Shown here: one piece after another, positions 9,332 through 16,997 of the stretch
Numbering within the stretch: position 1 is the stretch's first letter
Layout of the letters: each line of letters begins with the position of its first letter
Source: Lachnoclostridium sp. An196
GTDB taxonomy: Bacteria > Bacillota > Clostridia > Lachnospirales > Lachnospiraceae
DNA: 64,000 nucleotides
Assembly: GCF_002160135.1 (NCBI RefSeq)
Contig: NZ_NFJZ01000010.1
Location: 62,001 to 126,000 of the forward strand
Reading direction: 5' to 3'
Translations under genes and position numbers: made by a program
The notes under the pieces: generated by a model
The model's input: only the letters and a program-made list of their open reading frames with translations
What the model was told of the DNA's origin: nothing
Databases searched by the model: none

Positions 9332-9847
9332 CTATTTCATGCGGTTCATATATTCACGGTATCCCAGTTCGTCCAGCTTCTCTGCTTTCGCCTCCACATC
9401 CCGCTTCATCTCTTCAGAGTACGCTTTCAGCCGCTCCAGCAGTTCCGGATCTGATGTGGCAAGGATCTTCGCCGCAAGGATCCCCGCGTTCGCTCCGCCG
9501 CCTATTGCCACTGTCGCTACCGGAATCCCTGTCGGCATCTGTACAATAGAATACAGAGAATCCACGCCTCCCAGATCAGAGGTCTTCATGGGAACGCCAA
9601 TCACCGGCATGGGAAAAATCGCCGCGCACATACCCGGAAGATGAGCCGCTTTTCCGGCGCCCGCAATGATTACTTTGAAGCCTTTCTCTTCCGCGCCCTT
9701 TGCATACTTAAAAAAAGTATCCGGTTCCCGGTGGGCGGAAATGATTGTCATCTCAAAATCAATTCCCAGTTTCTCCAGCACTTCCGCTGCTTTGCTCATT
9801 ACGGGCATATCTGAATCACTGCCCATGACAATTCCTACTTTTGCCAT
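9332..9847 (-). CDS. purE: N5-CAIR mutase (class I PurE)
   Basis: Converts N5-CAIR to CAIR in purine synthesis. 171 residues with [28 protein letters not shown] and PVIGVPM, the substrate-binding signature of the family; the first serine and the SAHR histidine are present. A TTG two codons upstream is possible, but the ATG at 9847 sits 7 bp after AAGGAG and gives MAKVGIVMG, the usual start. First gene of the pur run, with a strong promoter 100 bp upstream. The partner purK is not in the window. Confidence 0.97.
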   Translation of the reverse strand: MAKVGIVMGSDSDMPVMSKAAEVLEKLGIDFEMTIISAHREPDTFFKYAKGAEEKGFKVIIAGAGKAAHLPGMCAAIFPMPVIGVPMKTSDLGGVDSLYSIVQMPTGIPVATVAIGGGANAGILAAKILATSDPELLERLKAYSEEMKRDVEAKAEKLDELGYREYMNRMK

Positions 9848-9926
9848 ATCCAATCTCCTTTTCTGCCGTATGCTTATAAATATCCCTGAGGTTTTTTATA
9901 AGTCAAATTAATAAGTGGCGTATATC

Positions 9927-9948
9927 AATTTATAATTTCTTATAAATT
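9927..9948 (-). promoter_or_regulatory. AT-rich perfect inverted repeat at the purE start site
   Basis: AATTTATAA and TTATAAATT pair perfectly around a GAAA loop (minus strand), beginning at or just after the predicted purE start site near 9942. It could be a repressor operator or a 5' stem-loop protecting the mRNA. No PurR box or purine riboswitch core was seen in the leader. Confidence 0.5.
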
Positions 9949-9977
9949 ATATTACAGGTCCTTTCAGCCCTTGTCAA
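9949..9977 (-). promoter_or_regulatory. purE operon promoter
   Basis: Consensus TTGACA (9972-9977), a 17-bp spacer and TAATAT (9949-9954) on the minus strand. The -35 hexamer contains the stop codon of the upstream aminopeptidase gene (9974-9976), so the two transcription units abut. Confidence 0.8.
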
Positions 9978-12061
9978 GCAAAAGGCTTATTCAATTCCTC
10001 TGTCCCCGGCAAAACAAATCTGCCGTCGCAGATCAGCTGTGTCCGGCTTCCATCCTCATGAACAACTGCGATCTCCTGTATCTCGTCGTAAGGAATCGTA
10101 ATATCAGTGTGACAGTTAAAATAAGCCTGTTCCACATCTTCTCCCCTCAGCGCCGAACACTCATTTTCCTTGGCAATGATTTTCTTTCCGTCCGGATTAC
10201 ACGTAACCACATCTTCTTCCCAGGAATAGCAGGTGTCTCCTACCGCGAAATGAGGCCCCATCTTTTCCGCGATCAGAATCGGCAGTTTTGCCTCGATATT
10301 ATATTTCCTGGCCATCACGTAGGCAGTCGTATTCGTTCCCACCGCAAATTCTCCAAGGGGCAGCGAGTCATGATGATACAGCACGTTTTCCCGGATATAT
10401 CTGCGGTTCTCTTCCTCAGCTTCATAATTCCGGCAGCTGTAGTCCCGCACCATACCGTCCCGGAACGTAATACACAGATCCCGGTAAAATAATCCGTTGA
10501 GATAAACTCCCGTCACATGGAGTGTTCCGTCTGTCCCTGCCAGTCTCGGAGACGTAAATACCTCCCCTACAGGAATGTTCACATCCGCCACGCAGTTTTC
10601 AAAGCGCGTCTCTGTGTCAGGATCCCTCAGCGGCCAGAGCGCCACCGTAAGATCCGTCCGGTTCTTTCCTTTTCCCAGAATATGGACGGAAGTTCCCCGG
10701 TCCAGCGCGTCGATCAGCTTCTGTTGTATCTCCTGATAGACCTGATAATCCAGCGTATTGATCTTCACAGTCTCCCTGAAAATCTCTTCAAACCGGCTGC
10801 CGATATCCGGAACCGGAAAAGCAATGATGGTAAAGCTTCGTTCGTCTCCCTTTATATATTCATTAACGATCTGGCCCATCCGGCTGTTCAGGTATACCTG
10901 TACCGCCTGCTGCTTATCATTTAGTTTCCACGCTGCCGGACACGTTTCCGGCTCAAAAGGAGTTTCCCCGAAGATTTCCATCACAGCCGGCCCGCCGTGG
11001 ACCGCTGCCAGTTCTTTCTGCCTCTCGTATGCCGTCCGGAGCACGCCAAGCTTCCGCTCTGCAAACGCCTTATCCAGGAAAAGGGCCGCGTCTCCTTTGT
11101 GATCATAGTCATACTGCCTGTTCGGAGAAGAACTGTAATATCCGATCTTATTTGCCTCCCGCATATTCACGCGGCTTACCGCAGCCCGGTAAATAATGCT
11201 CTCAAGCCCCATATCCCTGAAATTTTTCACTGCCTGGCGGATAATTCTCTCAAATCCCACGCTGTAGCGAATATTTACGGTCTTCTTTTTGTTAAGCGGC
11301 TTACCTGCCGCCAGAAATCCCAGCCGGTATCCTTCTGTAAAGACAGAAGCAATCCTGTCAATCTCCTCCTGAGGGAGGCCGGCCAGGAACTTGCTCATCT
11401 TCCGCTCCGTATCCGAGATATATTCTCCAAAACGGTACAGGTACCGCGGATCCGAAAGATCTGACTCCATGATAATATCGCGGGCGAAGGAAAGCTCCGG
11501 ATCAATCTGCTCCCGCACTCTGCCGGCCACAGTGATTTCACTGTAATCGCTGACAAACCAGTAGACGTCATCTCTCAGGCGGTCCGCCTCCGGGATCTCA
11601 CTCCCCTCAAACTCCGCATGAAGCTGCAGGAATAATTCCATACAGATCAACATTTCTTCTGTCCGCTGCTCATAAGCATAGACAATCATCCCTCTCAGCT
11701 CCGCGCTCACAAAAGAGAAAATCTTCCCATAGCCGGACCCCAGCTTCTCTGCGGCAAAAGCAGGATTCGCATAACTTTTCTTATAATTCTCACCGAGCAG
11801 ATCCTCATACAGCCGGAGATTCCACGTTTCCAGCTCTTCCAGCGAAGCGCTCTCCATCCATCTTCTGCCTGCTTTTTCCCATGCCTCCAGCATCAGCAGC
11901 AGGAAGTTCGCCGCAGATCTGAAATACTCCCCAAATTCTCCGGAAACCTCCGGGGATTCCGCGATCTGCCGGATTCTGGTCACTGCCAGCTCCCATCGTT
12001 CCTGCAGCAGCACTCTGTCATTTTTCAAGTTTTCCACCTTACTGTCACCATCCAAGCACAT
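9974..12061 (-). CDS. M29-type metalloaminopeptidase with long N-terminal extension
   Basis: 695 residues. The C-terminal half (about 330-695) carries M29/AmpS aminopeptidase patterns: GEVFTSPRL, then GEFAVGTNT, IAEKMGPHFAVGDT and a nearby acidic CYSWEED, which supply the two-metal Glu, His and Asp ligands. Classical M29 enzymes are about 410 residues, so roughly 290 N-terminal residues form a separate helical region of unknown role. No signal peptide, so likely cytoplasmic. The ATG at 12061 overlaps the previous gene by 17 bp with a poor ribosome site. A TTG 33 bp further in, behind AAGGTGG, is an alternative start giving MKNDRVLLQ. Last gene of the pyrE-led run. Confidence 0.8.
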   Translation of the reverse strand: MCLDGDSKVENLKNDRVLLQERWELAVTRIRQIAESPEVSGEFGEYFRSAANFLLLMLEAWEKAGRRWMESASLEELETWNLRLYEDLLGENYKKSYANPAFAAEKLGSGYGKIFSFVSAELRGMIVYAYEQRTEEMLICMELFLQLHAEFEGSEIPEADRLRDDVYWFVSDYSEITVAGRVREQIDPELSFARDIIMESDLSDPRYLYRFGEYISDTERKMSKFLAGLPQEEIDRIASVFTEGYRLGFLAAGKPLNKKKTVNIRYSVGFERIIRQAVKNFRDMGLESIIYRAAVSRVNMREANKIGYYSSSPNRQYDYDHKGDAALFLDKAFAERKLGVLRTAYERQKELAAVHGGPAVMEIFGETPFEPETCPAAWKLNDKQQAVQVYLNSRMGQIVNEYIKGDERSFTIIAFPVPDIGSRFEEIFRETVKINTLDYQVYQEIQQKLIDALDRGTSVHILGKGKNRTDLTVALWPLRDPDTETRFENCVADVNIPVGEVFTSPRLAGTDGTLHVTGVYLNGLFYRDLCITFRDGMVRDYSCRNYEAEEENRRYIRENVLYHHDSLPLGEFAVGTNTTAYVMARKYNIEAKLPILIAEKMGPHFAVGDTCYSWEEDVVTCNPDGKKIIAKENECSALRGEDVEQAYFNCHTDITIPYDEIQEIAVVHEDGSRTQLICDGRFVLPGTEELNKPFA

Positions 12062-12353
12062 AAATCAACACATATACCGCCAGAACCGCGCCGTTAATCA
12101 CAAGACCCAGATACGGAAACAATCGGTATACATCTTCTTCCTTCAGTCCGAGACTGCCATAATACAGTCCCCCAACCGACAAAAGCAGCGCCAGGAACCC
12201 CAGCACTGCCACCGTTTTCCCAGCCTGTCCGCTTTTCAGATAAGCGGCAGCGAAAATCCCCCCTGTCAGGAACAGCGCTGCTGCCCCCAGGCAGACAGAG
12301 AGGATTCCGTTTTTTGACTGGTTTTTATCTGTAAACTTATACCTTTTTTTCAA
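12045..12353 (-). CDS. Small membrane protein, DUF6142-like
   Basis: 102 residues with three predicted helices: about 17-37 (ILSVCLGAAALFLTGGIFA), 47-65 (VAVLGFLALLLSVGGLYYG) and 78-100 (FPYLGLVINGAVLAVYVLI). A basic, soluble N-terminus precedes them. It resembles a small family common in Lachnospiraceae (DUF6142, from memory); the function is unknown. It overlaps both neighbours (VanZ upstream and the aminopeptidase downstream) by 17 bp, so translation of the three is probably coupled. Confidence 0.75.
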   Translation of the reverse strand: MKKRYKFTDKNQSKNGILSVCLGAAALFLTGGIFAAAYLKSGQAGKTVAVLGFLALLLSVGGLYYGSLGLKEEDVYRLFPYLGLVINGAVLAVYVLIYVLGW

Positions 12354-12807
12354 CTTTTTTCTCCTTTATCCAGACTGCCAGCATATAAAGCCCATATCCC
12401 GCACAGCCGCCCAGAGTATTCAGGATGATATCGTCCACATCGCAGCTCCCCGCCCGCAGAATGAGCTGGGAAACTTCAATACACAGGCTGAGATCCAGAC
12501 TCAGAAGCACCGTCTTCCAAAATCCCACTTTTCTTCTTGGAAGGACTGGAAGCAGCGCGCCAAACGGCACAAACGCAAAGATATTGCCTGCCAGATTCAG
12601 AAGGACAAGCCAGCCGCCAATCTGCCGGTAATGCTGAAGATAACGCCTGATCTCGCGAAAGGGAAGTAAATTATACTGGTATTCTCCTCCCATAAAATTT
12701 CTTCCCCACTCTTCAGAAAAAAACATAAAGTAGATCAGCAGCAGGATATAAAAGCCGAAGAAAATACGGCTCAAGAGCCGGACACGCTTTTTTGTCGCTT
12801 CTCTCAC
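12337..12807 (-). CDS. VanZ family membrane protein
   Basis: 156 residues with four hydrophobic segments and the VanZ pattern: YQYNLLPFREIRRYL after the first helix, NLAGNIFAFVPFGALLP, then SLCIEVSQLILRAGSCDVDDIILNT and GCAGYGLYML (each seen separately). VanZ-like proteins are linked to low-level glycopeptide resistance or envelope maintenance, but most homologues lack a defined role. The start is GTG at 12807 behind GAGGAG. It follows the 51-aa gene after 18 bp and overlaps the DUF6142-like gene by 17 bp. Confidence 0.88.
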   Translation of the reverse strand: MREATKKRVRLLSRIFFGFYILLLIYFMFFSEEWGRNFMGGEYQYNLLPFREIRRYLQHYRQIGGWLVLLNLAGNIFAFVPFGALLPVLPRRKVGFWKTVLLSLDLSLCIEVSQLILRAGSCDVDDIILNTLGGCAGYGLYMLAVWIKEKKVEKKV

Positions 12808-12825
12808 TGATAACTCCTCAATTTT

Positions 12826-12981
12826 CTAAAACATCAGATCTGTCTTCCCCTTCAGCAGGCGGGCCCCGTTCACAATCATCATCACACCGGCCGTGATACC
12901 GGTGACTAATACCACAATTCCCAGCACAATATCCCCTGCTCCTATGCCTCCCATCAGCTTATAGGTCTTTTCACTGTCCAT
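12826..12981 (-). CDS. 51-residue membrane peptide after pyrE
   Basis: Short reading frame encoding a peptide that starts MDSEKTYKLMGGIGAG and ends LLKGKTDLMF. One hydrophobic helix (DIVLGIVVLVTGITAGVMMI) is flanked by charged ends, so it is a likely single-span membrane peptide with a positive C-terminal flank. The ATG at 12981 is preceded by AGGAGGG at good spacing, and the gene sits 11 bp after pyrE and 18 bp before VanZ. The strong ribosome site and tight operon placement support it as real. I do not recognise a function. Confidence 0.75.
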   Translation of the reverse strand: MDSEKTYKLMGGIGAGDIVLGIVVLVTGITAGVMMIVNGARLLKGKTDLMF

Positions 12982-12992
12982 ATGATTCCCTC

Positions 12993-13673
12993 CTATTTCG
13001 CTCCATACTGTTTATAATATGCATCGATGGACGCCTTTAATACATCGTCGATAACGATTCTTCCTTTACACGGATGATTATAAAGGCAATCTACTACTTC
13101 TGCCATAGTTACGATGGCGCTGGTCTCAAATCCATAAAGATCTTTGACTTCTTCCAGGGCGCATTTGCTGCCTCCTTTGCCCACTTCCATACGATCCAGA
13201 GATACCATAAGTCCTACAATTGTTACATCCGCCGCTCCCCTCACTTTCGGGACCGTCTCCTCCATGGATTTGCCGGATGTAGTCACGTCTTCAATCATGA
13301 TCACACGATCCCCGTCTTTCAGCGGGCTGCCCAGAAAACTCCCTTTATCTGCGCCATGGTCTTTCTCTTCCTTGCGGTCGGAACAATAGCGGATCTCTTT
13401 TCCATACAGTTCGCTGTACGCAATAGCCGTTACCACCGCCAGCGGAATCCCTTTGTATGCCGGTCCGAACAGTACGTCGAAATCATCCCCGTAACGGGCA
13501 TGGATCGCCTTTGCATAATACTGACCCAGCTTATGCAGCTGAGAACCTGTCACATAAGCTCCTGCATTCATGAAAAACGGCGATTTTCTGCCGCTTTTTA
13601 ATGTAAAATCCCCAAACTTCAACACGTCGGATTCCACCATAAATTCGATAAATTCCTGCTTGTACTGTTCCAT
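12993..13673 (-). CDS. pyrE: Orotate phosphoribosyltransferase
   Basis: Forms OMP from orotate and PRPP in pyrimidine synthesis. 226 residues, the longer clostridial form. It shows the N-terminal FTLKSGRKSPFFMNAG substrate region, FGPAYKGIPLAV, RKEEKDHGADKGSFLG in the flexible loop and the PRPP motif VIMIEDVTTSGKSM. The ATG at 13673 follows GGAGG. It has its own promoter (13727-13755) and heads the run pyrE, 51-aa peptide, VanZ, DUF6142-like, M29 peptidase. Confidence 0.98.
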   Translation of the reverse strand: MEQYKQEFIEFMVESDVLKFGDFTLKSGRKSPFFMNAGAYVTGSQLHKLGQYYAKAIHARYGDDFDVLFGPAYKGIPLAVVTAIAYSELYGKEIRYCSDRKEEKDHGADKGSFLGSPLKDGDRVIMIEDVTTSGKSMEETVPKVRGAADVTIVGLMVSLDRMEVGKGGSKCALEEVKDLYGFETSAIVTMAEVVDCLYNHPCKGRIVIDDVLKASIDAYYKQYGAK

Positions 13674-13726
13674 ATCTGTAATCCTCCATATCTGCCGGCT
13701 GATGCCTTTTAAATCTTTACTTTTTT

Positions 13727-13755
13727 ATACTAACATATACATACAACATTTTCAA
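13727..13755 (-). promoter_or_regulatory. pyrE promoter
   Basis: TTGAAA (13750-13755), 17 bp, TAGTAT (13727-13732) on the minus strand. It begins immediately after the stop codon of the upstream membrane gene, so pyrE can be transcribed separately from the pyrFKD unit. Confidence 0.75.
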
Positions 13756-13756
13756 T

Positions 13757-14293
13757 TTAGCGGAAAATAAATGTATAAACCATATCCGCAAGCAGAACAG
13801 CTGCCAGAATAAAAGCTGCCGCCTTCCGGACAGACGGCGGCATTCGATCTGCGGCCGCTTCCAGCACCGGCTGCAGCAGATACAAAAACACCATCCCTCC
13901 GATTCCAAAACGAATACTGGGATTCAGCGCGATTCTTCCGTCAAAATTCCAGGCAAACCGGGTATAGTCCCACATCCAGCTTCCGTACAGCCATTCCATA
14001 AGATAACTGGCGGCCAGCTCCACAACGGTGGTGATCAATACGATTCCGCCAAATACCAGAAACGGCGTGACCGGTATCTTTCCCAAATAAAACTTTTTTC
14101 TCTTCAGACCTTTCAGTGAAAAAATCAGCAGCAGCGCTCCGAATCCGTAAATCGTGCAATACGGGCCGAAAAGCACGCCCCGATTAGAAAACCCCCACCG
14201 ATACACCGCAACTTCCAGAAATACTTCATAGCACCACCCGATCACCGAATAACACATAAAGTAGAGAAAATACTCCTGGATCTTCTTTCCCAT
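13757..14293 (-). CDS. Polytopic membrane protein of the PF06541 type
   Basis: 178 residues with about five membrane segments. The N-terminus FMCYSVIGWCYEVFLE and the block NRGVLFGPYCTIYGFGA are typical of the family often labelled putative ABC transporter permease (PF06541), and WMWDYTRFAWNFDGRI with LNPSIRFGIGG matches its C-terminal block. No ATPase partner is adjacent, so the ABC label is doubtful. It follows pyrD by 12 bp and is presumably cotranscribed with the pyr genes. Confidence 0.8.
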   Translation of the reverse strand: MGKKIQEYFLYFMCYSVIGWCYEVFLEVAVYRWGFSNRGVLFGPYCTIYGFGALLLIFSLKGLKRKKFYLGKIPVTPFLVFGGIVLITTVVELAASYLMEWLYGSWMWDYTRFAWNFDGRIALNPSIRFGIGGMVFLYLLQPVLEAAADRMPPSVRKAAAFILAAVLLADMVYTFIFR

Positions 14294-14305
14294 ATATTTC
14301 TCCTT

Positions 14306-15211
14306 CTATCTGACCGCTCCGATCAGTTCCCGGATATCTTCCACGCCTTGCTGATCCATATATCGTTCAATTCCTTCTGCCACATCTTTTGCGGCGTAAG
14401 GATCCGCAAAATTTGCCGTGCCCACAGACACAGCCGTAGCCCCTGCCAGAATAAATTCCAGCGCATCTTCGGCAGTACAGATTCCGCCCATCCCGATAAC
14501 GGGCAGCTTTACTGCCTGTGCTGTCTGATACACCATACGCACTGCCACCGGTTTGATAGCCGGACCTGACAATCCCCCAGTACGGTTTGCGAGAGCAAAC
14601 GACTTCTTATAGATGTCAATTTTCATTCCCGTCAGCGTATTGATCAGGGAAAGCGCATCCGCTCCTCCTGCTTCCGCCGCGCGCGCCATCTCCGCAATAT
14701 CGGTCACATTAGGGCTCAGCTTCATGATAATCGGCTGCTTTGCGTGTTTTTTCACTTCTTTTGTAATCTCTTCCAGCGCATGAGGATCCTGCCCGAACGC
14801 AATGCCGCCTTCCTTCACATTGGGGCAGGACACATTGATCTCCATCAGATCCACCGGTTCCGGCGCCAGACGTTCCACAACCCGGCAGTAATCCTCTACC
14901 GTTTTTCCGCAGACATTTACGACAATCTTCGTATCAAATTTCCTCAGATACGGAATATCCCTCTGTACAAACACATCGATTCCCGGATTCTGAAGTCCGA
15001 TGGCATTGAGCATGCCGCTGGCGGTCTCCGCGATCCTGGGCGTGGGATTGCCCGGCCAGGGCACGTTCGCTACTCCCTTGGTCACCACCGCTCCCAGCGC
15101 GCTTAAGTCATAAAATTCGCTGTATTCCGCGCCGGATCCAAAAGTTCCGGACGCGGTCATGACCGGATTCTTAAGCTCCACTCCTGCAAGCGTCACCTTT
15201 GTATTTTTCAC
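14306..15211 (-). CDS. pyrD: Dihydroorotate dehydrogenase B, catalytic subunit
   Basis: FMN subunit of the NAD-dependent class 1B dihydroorotate dehydrogenase. 301 residues with NPVMTASGTFG, INVSCPNVKEGG (the catalytic Cys lies in NVSCPN), KLSPNVTDI and the FMN phosphate site MGGICTAEDALEFILAGA. The frame stays open upstream to 15496, but that part only reads pyrK out of frame. The GTG at 15211 follows GGAGGTGG and overlaps the pyrK stop (GTGA), giving the normal length. Partner PyrK is encoded immediately upstream. Confidence 0.97.
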   Translation of the reverse strand: MKNTKVTLAGVELKNPVMTASGTFGSGAEYSEFYDLSALGAVVTKGVANVPWPGNPTPRIAETASGMLNAIGLQNPGIDVFVQRDIPYLRKFDTKIVVNVCGKTVEDYCRVVERLAPEPVDLMEINVSCPNVKEGGIAFGQDPHALEEITKEVKKHAKQPIIMKLSPNVTDIAEMARAAEAGGADALSLINTLTGMKIDIYKKSFALANRTGGLSGPAIKPVAVRMVYQTAQAVKLPVIGMGGICTAEDALEFILAGATAVSVGTANFADPYAAKDVAEGIERYMDQQGVEDIRELIGAVR

Positions 15212-15984
15212 AGTTCCACCTCCGTGCTCAGGAATACCGGTCCGTCTTTGCAGACCCGTTTGTTTTTCACATGAGTATGGCCATCCACCTCTGAAGACTG
15301 GCAGGTACAGGCCAGGCATGCCCCGATCCCGCAGGCCATGCGTTCCTCCATGGAAATCCAGCACTCGATTCCTTTTTTCTCCGCGTAATCTTTGACCGCG
15401 CGAAGCATAGGCTTCGGGCCGCAGGCATAGATCACGTCCGCTTCCAGCGCATGCTCCCGGATCGCGTCCAGGACAGTTCCTTTCGTCCCCGCGCATCCGT
15501 CTTCGGTGGCAATATACAGTTTCCCATAGTTTTCCAGTTCTTCCGTCAGGAACTGCTCGCTGCGGTATCCGGCAATAATCTGAATCGAAGAGTTATCTTC
15601 TATAACAGACAATTCTTTCGCCGTCTGCACCATGGGCGGAATTCCGATTCCTCCTCCGATCAAAAATGCTTTTCCCTCTTTCAGCGGGAAACCATTTCCC
15701 AACGGTCCCAGGACCTGAATCCGGTCGCCTTCACACAGTCCGGAAAATTCCTCCGTACCGGCTCCCACCACCCGGTATACCAGACGGATATATCCCTGGT
15801 CCGGATCAATCTCACAGATGCTGATCGGTCTGGGAAGCATCCGGCTCTTATCCGCGCTGTACAGAGACAGGAACTGGCCCGCCTTCGCCTCCGCCACGAT
15901 CTGCGGAGCCTCGATCCGGAGACTGTAGATATCCGGAGCAATCTTTTCCTGTCCGATTACCTTTGCATATTCTCTGCTTTTCAA
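15208..15984 (-). CDS. pyrK: Dihydroorotate dehydrogenase B, electron transfer subunit
   Basis: FAD and 2Fe-2S subunit that passes electrons from PyrD to NAD. 258 residues: a flavin-binding N-terminal barrel (MLPRPISICEID), a nucleotide-binding region (LIGGGIGIPPMVQTA) and a C-terminal cysteine cluster in GIGACLACTC plus the later VCKDGPVF Cys. Start TTG at 15984 lies 6 bp after GGAGG. It follows pyrF by 10 bp and overlaps pyrD by 4 bp. Confidence 0.97.
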   Translation of the reverse strand: MKSREYAKVIGQEKIAPDIYSLRIEAPQIVAEAKAGQFLSLYSADKSRMLPRPISICEIDPDQGYIRLVYRVVGAGTEEFSGLCEGDRIQVLGPLGNGFPLKEGKAFLIGGGIGIPPMVQTAKELSVIEDNSSIQIIAGYRSEQFLTEELENYGKLYIATEDGCAGTKGTVLDAIREHALEADVIYACGPKPMLRAVKDYAEKKGIECWISMEERMACGIGACLACTCQSSEVDGHTHVKNKRVCKDGPVFLSTEVEL

Positions 15985-15994
15985 GGTTATCCTC

Positions 15995-16924
15995 CTATTT
16001 TGCCGCTTCCAGCGCGCCTCTGATGTCAGCGATCATCGCTTCCACCGCCGCACGGGACGCATCTGCGAAGTTTTCCGGTCCGAATTTAGCGTAAGCTTCC
16101 TGTTTATAAGCCGCAATAATACCTCTGGAGGAATTTACAATCGCTCCCAGTCCATCTTCATTAAAGAAATGTACCAGATCTTTGCCCTGTCCTCCCTGTG
16201 CGCCGTATCCAGGCACCAGAATGAATGACTTCGGCATCACTTTTCTGAGCTTTTCGCCCTGTTCCGGGTAAGTAGCTCCGACTACCGCTCCGATATAACT
16301 GTAACCGTCGCCCATATGGTCAGCGCCCCATTCGGCTACTTTCTCTCCTACCAGCTCATACAGAGGTTTGCCGTCGATAAGCTGATCCTGAAATTCTCCG
16401 CTGGACGGATTAGAGGTCTTGACCAGAATAAACAGGCCTTTCTTCTCTTCCCTGCAGACATCGATAAACGGTTTGACTCCATCCGAGCCCAGATACGGGT
16501 TGACCGTGGCAAAGTCCTCGTCGAAGCCTGCGTACATATGGCTTCCCACTTTCACATGGCCCAGATGACCAGCTGCATAAGCGGCAGAAGTCGACCCGAT
16601 ATCTCCCCGCTTGATATCGCCGATGACTACCAGATCCTTGGATTTGCAGTAGTCAACCGTTTTCTTGTATGCCTTCAGGCCTTCTATGCCAAACTGTTCA
16701 TACATGGCAATCTGCGGTTTCACCGCCGGAATCAGATCGAAAGTCTTGTCCACGATCTCTTTATTGAACTGCCAGATAGCCTCGGCAGCGCCCTCTAAAG
16801 TCTCTCCAAATTCCGCGAATGCCTTTTTCTGAATATGCTCCGGCACATAATTCAGCATAGGATCCAGGCCGACCACAATCGGGGCTCCCGTTTTCTGGAT
16901 TTTTCTGATCAGTTTATTTATCAT
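15995..16924 (-). CDS. pyrF: Orotidine 5'-phosphate decarboxylase, long form
   Basis: Last step of UMP synthesis. 309 residues, the longer PyrF class. It has VVGLDPMLNY at the N-terminus, the catalytic signature VIGDIKRGDIGSTSAAYA with Asp-Lys-Asp, ILVKTSNPSSGEFQD and LVPGYGAQGG. The ATG at 16924 follows AAGGAGAGAAGAG. First gene of pyrF-pyrK-pyrD with a good promoter about 30 bp upstream. The leader is too short for a PyrR attenuator. Confidence 0.97.
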   Translation of the reverse strand: MINKLIRKIQKTGAPIVVGLDPMLNYVPEHIQKKAFAEFGETLEGAAEAIWQFNKEIVDKTFDLIPAVKPQIAMYEQFGIEGLKAYKKTVDYCKSKDLVVIGDIKRGDIGSTSAAYAAGHLGHVKVGSHMYAGFDEDFATVNPYLGSDGVKPFIDVCREEKKGLFILVKTSNPSSGEFQDQLIDGKPLYELVGEKVAEWGADHMGDGYSYIGAVVGATYPEQGEKLRKVMPKSFILVPGYGAQGGQGKDLVHFFNEDGLGAIVNSSRGIIAAYKQEAYAKFGPENFADASRAAVEAMIADIRGALEAAK

Positions 16925-16957
16925 CTTCTCTTCTCTCCTTGCTTTTTTACTGGAAAC

Positions 16958-16986
16958 AGTGTATCATATGTACCTTTCCATTTCAA
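16958..16986 (-). promoter_or_regulatory. pyrFKD promoter
   Basis: TTGAAA (16981-16986), 17 bp, TACACT (16958-16963) on the minus strand; predicted start near 16951, about 27 nt before pyrF. Confidence 0.72.
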
Positions 16987-16997
16987 TTATTAACCTG

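Noticed and set aside
9855-9948. Purine riboswitch or PurR box in the purE leader
   Set aside because: The conserved core of the purine aptamer and the CCGAAC-type box are absent; only an AT-rich dyad is present.
13757-14293. Confident annotation as an ABC transporter permease
   Set aside because: The family label is historical; no ATPase or binding protein is adjacent, so I report it only as a PF06541-type membrane protein.
15212-15496. N-terminal extension of pyrD to 15496
   Set aside because: The region is pyrK read in the wrong frame; the GTG at 15211 with a strong ribosome site gives the normal PyrD length.
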